NCBI GenBank assembly: GCA_039715055.1
Contig: JBDLID010000030.1
Span: 1-28,149 of the forward strand
Source of the DNA: JBDLID01 sp039715055
GTDB taxonomy: Bacteria > Desulfobacterota > Desulfobulbia > Desulfobulbales > Desulfocapsaceae
DNA: 28,149 nt
Direction: 5' to 3'
Every line of letters begins with the position of its first letter. Position 1 is the stretch's first letter. The notes under the pieces are model-generated. The model ran no database searches, was not told the DNA's origin, and saw only the letters and a list, made by a program, of their open reading frames with translations. Shown here piece by piece: positions 24,576-28,149 of this stretch. A program made the position numbers and the translations under genes.

Positions 24576-24671
24576 GCTAGATGTTTGATTTGTGGGACGC
24601 CATAAACCCATCCCTGGGGGCTTGACCGCAGCCCTCCAGGCTGCGGAACACCCTCAAATCAAACATCTAGC
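24576..24671. repeat. Hairpin-forming dispersed-type element
   Basis: The outer arms are 21 bases each, 24576-24596 (begins GCTAGATGTTTGATTTG) and 24651-24671 (ends CAAATCAAACATCTAGC), with one mismatch. An inner stem CCGCAGCC (24626-24633) / GGCTGCGG (24639-24646) has a five-base loop. Between them lies a GC-rich stretch with CCATCCCTGGGGG. The symmetrical two-tier structure resembles REP/MITE-type elements and differs from the other repeat family in the window. Confidence 0.6.
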
Positions 24672-24785
24672 ACTCCTACTCTGTCGAAAAAATTTATCCT
24701 GTACCCAGTTGTTAAATAGCATGGCTGACTATTATGGGTAAACAGAAACCGCAATATGCTGCCGGCACTCTACAACATATTTTAA

Positions 24786-24928
24786 AGGGTACCTTGAAAA
24801 ATTAGTATTTCAGGTCAAAATCGAGGCACGAGAAAAATTTTACCGCAGGCATATGATTGATATTCCGAAGATAAAATTTTTCTCGTAACGAAGAGTTTGG
24901 CCTGAAAGGCAATTTTACAAGGTGCCCT
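24786..24928. repeat. Palindromic intergenic repeat, copy A
   Basis: This 143-base element has terminal inverted repeats: it begins AGGGTACCTTG (24786-24796) and ends CAAGGTGCCCT. Nested arms are CAGGTCAAA / TTTGGCCTG and a perfect 14-base pair, CGAGAAAAATTTTA / TAAAATTTTTCTCG. Over its first 100 bases it matches copy C (28050) at 90 positions with no gap. No open frame or transposase is present. It is non-autonomous MITE-like by structure. Confidence 0.8.
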
Positions 24929-25094
24929 AAAGGCAGGGATAGTGAAAACTGCGGTCTCATGAACCGCCCTCCATGATAAAGACGGATATTTTCTTATTGC
25001 AGTATCAATTATTAAAAAAAATTATCTGCAAGGGAATATAACAGCTCTCGCCAGACTCTATATAACTAAGGGAACATGATGGAGTGTACACCAC

Positions 25095-25161
25095 CTCTCT
25101 GTGGAAACAGCACGGTTACTCAAGCCGACTCCCAAATAAAAATGATATGTTCCACAGGGAG
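25095..25161. repeat. Inverted repeat upstream of ccdA-like gene
   Basis: CTCTCTGTGGAA (25095-25106) pairs with TTCCACAGGGAG (25150-25161), with one non-Watson-Crick pair and a 43-base loop. It lies 43 bases before the ccdA-like start. It lacks a T-tract. It could be a leader structure or a remnant of a mobile sequence. Confidence 0.4.
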
Positions 25162-25203
25162 ACTGGGCTCCGGCCACCTAACCTGATCAATGGGGCGGAT
25201 TAA

Positions 25204-25902
25204 ATGGAAACATTTATTAACGGACTAAACGGCTATCTGCAGACTTCAATGGCCATGGCTTTTCTGGCCGCTTTTGGCGGAGGAGTCCTTGCCAGCCTCA
25301 CCCCCTGTGTCTACCCGATGATACCCATTACGGTAAGTTATATCGGTTCTTCCAATATCGGCGGTTCGAGAAAAAGAGCATTTACACTGGCAACTGTTTA
25401 TGTGACGGGTATTGCAGTAACCTATGCCGCCATGGGTATTTTTGCGGCCCTTACCGGAAGGTTGTTCGGTGAATTCAACTCCAGCCCCTGGAGCTTCCTG
25501 CTGGTTGGTAATATTATTCTGTTTCTGGGCCTGAGTATGCTCGATGTCTTTACTCTGCCGATCTTTGTTCCCAAAGACAACGGGGCCAAGGGCGGGTTCC
25601 TGTCCACCTTCGGCCTTGGCCTCAGCTCCGGCCTTGTTGCGGGCCCATGTACCGCACCGGTTCTCGGCGTCCTGCTGGCCTATGTGGCATCCACCGGCAA
25701 TGCACTGCTCGGTGGTGCTCTTCTCTTTGTCTTTGCATTCGGCATGGGGATACTGCTCATTGCAGTGGGAACTTTTTCCGGCCTCATGGCCTCCATGCCC
25801 AAGTCAGGCAACTGGATGGTCAAGATCAAGAAGGGACTTGGCTGGGTGATGATTATTCTGGCAGAGTATTTTCTGGTTCAGGCCGGGAAACTCTTTCTTT
25901 AG
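25204..25902 (+). CDS. CcdA/DsbD-type thiol-electron transporter
   Basis: This 232-residue membrane protein has about six helices. The first conserved helix contains SLTPCVYPMIPIT with redox C35, and the fourth AGPCTAPVLG with C149. These are the two cysteines that relay electrons from cytoplasmic thioredoxin across the membrane in DsbD/CcdA proteins. Length fits a DsbD beta-type core without thioredoxin domains. A TlpA-like thioredoxin gene follows 255 bases downstream, separated by repeat B, and is a likely partner. The ribosome-binding site is weak (GGGGCGG before ATTAA). The gene's stop codon TAG overlaps the first bases of repeat B. Confidence 0.92.
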   Translation: METFINGLNGYLQTSMAMAFLAAFGGGVLASLTPCVYPMIPITVSYIGSSNIGGSRKRAFTLATVYVTGIAVTYAAMGIFAALTGRLFGEFNSSPWSFLLVGNIILFLGLSMLDVFTLPIFVPKDNGAKGGFLSTFGLGLSSGLVAGPCTAPVLGVLLAYVASTGNALLGGALLFVFAFGMGILLIAVGTFSGLMASMPKSGNWMVKIKKGLGWVMIILAEYFLVQAGKLFL

Positions 25903-26103
25903 TGTCTGTCCAGAAATGAGGCATTTTCGTCTAAATCGAGGCGCGAGGAAAATTTTACCGCAGGCATATAGTTGATATCGGAGTCTCCCTGCGATCGCTT
26001 ACCTCCGAGGACAAAGTGCTCGGCTTAACTTAATTTATTCCGGGTATAAAATTTCCACTGCAACGAAGAGTTAGAGCAAAAGGACCATTTATGGACAGGC
26101 ACT
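25901..26103. repeat. Palindromic intergenic repeat, copy B
   Basis: The 203-base element starts AGTGTCTGTCCAGAAATG (25901-25918) and ends CATTTATGGACAGGCACT (26086-26103), 18-base terminal inverted repeats with two mismatches. Inside is the shared CGAGGCGCGAGGAAAATTTTACCGCAGG-type core and its partner CAACGAAGAG, with a longer centre than copies A and C (about 60 extra bases including CTGCGATCGC). Its first two bases are the last two of the ccdA-like stop codon. Confidence 0.78.
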
Positions 26104-26157
26104 CTCTAACAGGGTTGGATACTCCGCTCTATCAACAAATAATTACAGAAGGATAAG

Positions 26158-26655
26158 ATGATGGTCAAATCAAACAGATGGTTATGGCTGATTGCAGTGG
26201 CAATGTTTTTCATTCCTCTCAGTCTTGAGGCAGCAGAAATCGGTGAACCGATGCCCTCCTTTAAATTAACAACTCTTGATGGAGAGGTTATTGACTCAAC
26301 GGCTCTTATCGGCGAAAAACCAATTTTCATGGTATTTTGGGCCACATGGTGCCCCAATTGCAAAAGAGAAATCCCGCATATCAATAAAATGGCGGAAGAA
26401 TTTGGGCCCAAGGGGATGGTTTTTCTCGGGGTCAATGTCGGCGTCAATGACTCGGAAAAAAAGGTTCGCCGCTATGCGGAGAAGTATAAGATGCACTACC
26501 CGCTGTACTTTGATGAAGGATCTCTGTTGACCAGAAAATTCAAAGTCAGTGGTACACCCACTGTCATCATTGTCGACAAAAACGGTATCGTCCGCTACCG
26601 GGATGTTTCCCCGCCGGCCGACTTACTGATCCATTTTGATGCACTGAACAACTAG
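26158..26655 (+). CDS. TlpA/ResA-like periplasmic thioredoxin
   Basis: This 165-residue protein has an N-terminal signal or anchor (WLWLIAVAMFFIPLSLEA) and a thioredoxin fold of the TlpA/ResA class: GEPMPSFKLTTLDG, the redox motif WCPNC (C65, C68) in FWATWCPNCKREIPH, and the cis-proline turn VSGTPT. It reduces disulfides or apocytochrome c cysteines in the periplasm, fed with electrons by a CcdA-type protein. The ccdA-like gene is immediately upstream (separated by repeat B), which supports this. GAAGGAT precedes ATG 26158. The ECF sigma gene follows after 16 bases. Confidence 0.92.
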   Translation: MMVKSNRWLWLIAVAMFFIPLSLEAAEIGEPMPSFKLTTLDGEVIDSTALIGEKPIFMVFWATWCPNCKREIPHINKMAEEFGPKGMVFLGVNVGVNDSEKKVRRYAEKYKMHYPLYFDEGSLLTRKFKVSGTPTVIIVDKNGIVRYRDVSPPADLLIHFDALNN

Positions 26656-26671
26656 GAGACTGTACCTTACA

Positions 26672-27280
26672 GTGTTTGGATTTCGCAGCCGCAGAGATTT
26701 TCAGGAATTGACTTCGCCCCACGTGCGTTTCCTCTACAATATGGCTTTTCGCTATACCGGAAACAGCTATGATGCGGAGGACCTTGTCCAGGAAACCATG
26801 TATTCCGCATATAAGAATTTCTCCTCCCTGCGGGAAAAACAGAAATGCAAGGCATGGCTGCTGACTATTTTAAGGCGCCGCTTTTTCAAGGAGCAGAGCC
26901 AGAGCAAAAAGCAGCCGTTCGTTCTCGATGATGAGGCCTACCTGCACCTGATTGATCGCTATGCAGGAGCCGAGCATCAACTTGATATGGAGCGTCAGGA
27001 AACCGCCTCTGAGGTACACCATATTCTCTCCGGACTGTCTGAAAAATATAAGACCCCGCTGCTCCTCTTTTTCATGGAGGACATGAGCTATCAGGACATT
27101 TCTGATGCCCTTGAACTGCCCATGGGTACAGTGATGTCCCGCTTATCCCGGGCCAAACAACATTTTAAAAAGGGTATGCTGCAGCTGGCGGTACGGGAAA
27201 ACAGAGGAGCAAAGGTGATCCCATTACACCCGGATATGCCACTATCGGGAAAAGCTGGAAAAAAGGAGGTGGCACCATGA
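26672..27280 (+). CDS. ECF-type RNA polymerase sigma factor
   Basis: This 202-residue protein has sigma region 2 (about 10-80, with YDAEDLVQETMYSAYKNF and a KAWLLTILRRRFF end) and region 4 (about 110-170, LSEKYKTPLLLFFMEDMSYQDISDALELPMGTVMSRLSRAKQ), separated by a short linker and without regions 1 or 3. This is the extracytoplasmic-function class. Start is GTG 26672; AGGAG lies about 13 bases upstream, further than usual, and no better start keeps region 2 intact. The stop overlaps the ATG of the anti-sigma gene (ATGA), so the pair is coupled. Confidence 0.93.
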   Translation: MFGFRSRRDFQELTSPHVRFLYNMAFRYTGNSYDAEDLVQETMYSAYKNFSSLREKQKCKAWLLTILRRRFFKEQSQSKKQPFVLDDEAYLHLIDRYAGAEHQLDMERQETASEVHHILSGLSEKYKTPLLLFFMEDMSYQDISDALELPMGTVMSRLSRAKQHFKKGMLQLAVRENRGAKVIPLHPDMPLSGKAGKKEVAP

Positions 27281-27960
27281 CATGCAATGAATTCAGGCTA
27301 TGGTTTCAAGATCATGAGTCAGACGAGATGACCGATTCAATTCGGAGCCACCTTGCCGGCTGCGATACCTGCCAACATATTCTCGCACTTGACCAGTCCC
27401 TTGAAGAGAAACTGAAGGGCAGCCTTGAGCAACTTGAAGTTCCCCGGCGCCTCCAGGAGCGGCTGGATCAGAACATGCGGTCCAACCGGTTGCAACCCAC
27501 CCGCTCTCAGCTGATCCGACGGGCACTGGCTCCGGCCCTTGCCATGGCGGCCATGCTGGTGATTTTCCTGCTTCCTTCCGGTGGCAGCTTCGCCAGCATG
27601 GATGAGCTTGGCAACCTGGTCATTGCCGACCATGACAGTCACGCAGACAAGCCTTGCTCCAAAGAAATCCCCAAAGATCTTGCCACCTGGGGCGAAGAGC
27701 AAATCGGCCTGCGTATCGCAGCTCCGGAACTACCGTTTTCAGACTCCAAACTCATCGCTGCCTCCAAATGCAAACTTGGAGACTGCGACGCAGTACACCT
27801 GATCTACAGCCGCAACGGCAAACGGTTTTCAGTCTTCATCTTTCCGGAACAGGAAGCCGACTTCTCTCTTGTCGCCCAGAGAAACTACTCCGTTGAATAT
27901 GCGCATCGCCGGGTGACCATCTGGCAGTCAGGGCAGCAGATCTATGCCATGGTAGGCTGA
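27277..27960 (+). CDS. Zinc-finger anti-sigma factor (membrane)
   Basis: In this 227-residue protein the N-terminal region holds the anti-sigma zinc motif H-x3-C-x2-C (SHLAGCDTC, about residues 25-33). A coiled linker, one transmembrane helix (about 89-107, ALAMAAMLVIFLLPSGG) and a periplasmic sensor part (about 120-227) containing four cysteines and H/D-rich IADHDSHADKPC follow. It presumably binds and silences the ECF factor encoded directly upstream until a periplasmic signal, perhaps redox or metal, releases it. The periplasmic domain has no family I can name. Confidence 0.92.
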   Translation: MTCNEFRLWFQDHESDEMTDSIRSHLAGCDTCQHILALDQSLEEKLKGSLEQLEVPRRLQERLDQNMRSNRLQPTRSQLIRRALAPALAMAAMLVIFLLPSGGSFASMDELGNLVIADHDSHADKPCSKEIPKDLATWGEEQIGLRIAAPELPFSDSKLIAASKCKLGDCDAVHLIYSRNGKRFSVFIFPEQEADFSLVAQRNYSVEYAHRRVTIWQSGQQIYAMVG

Positions 27961-28049
27961 TCGTAAAAGAGCCGGGTTCCATGAGAGTGATCATTTTTTG
28001 ATCGGCAATGAAAAAAAAGTGGAATAAAAATGGCGAGACCAGCCTCTAC

Positions 28050-28149
28050 AGGGTACCTTGGAAAATTAGTATTTCAGGTCAAAGTCGAGGCACGAAAAAA
28101 ATTTTACCACAGGCATATAAAAAATATTCCGAGGATAAAATTTTTCTTG
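28050..28149. repeat. Palindromic intergenic repeat, copy C (cut by window end)
   Basis: The first 100 bases of a copy of the same element as 24786-24928 start with AGGGTACCTTG. They align without gaps to copy A, with 90 of 100 identical by my count. Its right half lies beyond the window. Confidence 0.85.

Larger units (their letters stand above)
24432..25203. other. 772-base non-coding region holding repeats
   Basis: No convincing gene lies here. It holds the hairpin element at 24576-24671, palindromic repeat copy A at 24786-24928 and an inverted repeat at 25095-25161. The remaining stretches are AT-rich (24672-24785, 24929-25094) without hairpins or recognisable RNA genes. It should include the start signals of the minus-strand acyltransferase and the plus-strand ccdA-like gene. 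A TATATAAC stretch near 25060 might contribute a -10. Confidence 0.6.

Noticed and set aside
25070..25095. GGGAAC as a possible ECF-type -35 upstream of the ccdA-like gene
   Set aside because: No matching -10 at the usual spacing; too little to claim autoregulation by the ECF factor.

Overview
The window (28,149 bases, moderately GC-rich, protein-coding over most of its length) looks like chromosome of a Gram-negative anaerobe, most likely a sulfate- or sulfur-metabolising member of the Desulfobacterota (Desulfobulbales-like). This is inferred from gene content, not from a marker gene. The clues are a UGA-decoded selenoprotein, a rhodanese/ferritin-like fusion, a cysteine-rich 4Fe-4S protein, a tandem Usp protein, an MJ0042-type zinc-ribbon protein and a complete MoxR/Bat operon. 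No rRNA, tRNA, CRISPR array or transposase was found.

Layout: 1-209 is the 3' end of a histidine kinase. 228-838 holds two small minus-strand genes, a membrane peptide and a mono-haem cytochrome. 943-1509 is a periplasmic chalcone-isomerase-like protein. 1531-4518 is a minus-strand folA-hrpB pair. 4924-11762 is a tightly packed aerotolerance-type operon: moxR, DUF58, DUF4381, an unrecognised exported protein, batA, batB, batC and batD. 11989-14114 holds a zinc-ribbon membrane protein, NfeD and an SPFH/stomatin protein. 14275-15186 is an EamA transporter.

15464-17763 is the most interesting region. It contains a flavoprotein resembling the domain fused to the N-terminus of some selenophosphate synthetases (SelD). 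Next is an ArsC/Spx-like selenoprotein whose in-frame UGA (codon 13, 16649-16651) is followed at the expected distance by a SECIS-like hairpin. A rhodanese/ferritin-like fusion overlaps its stop codon. Ordinary gene calling would miss or truncate the selenoprotein.

17969-19781 is a two-component pair and 19854-20705 a tandem Usp protein. On the minus strand, 20847-22634 holds a cysteine-rich 4Fe-4S protein and a ZIP metal transporter, and 22821-24431 an acyltransferase with an unusual extracytoplasmic N-terminal domain. 25204-27960 holds a CcdA/DsbD-like thiol transporter, a TlpA-like thioredoxin, an ECF sigma factor and its zinc-finger anti-sigma factor.

Four copies (one cut by the window end) of a related, non-coding, strongly palindromic repeat lie between genes at 15326, 24786, 25901 and 28050. 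A different hairpin element lies at 24576-24671. They look like MITE- or REP-type sequences. One begins inside the stop codon of the ccdA-like gene, and another forms most of the leader of the SelD-N-like gene.
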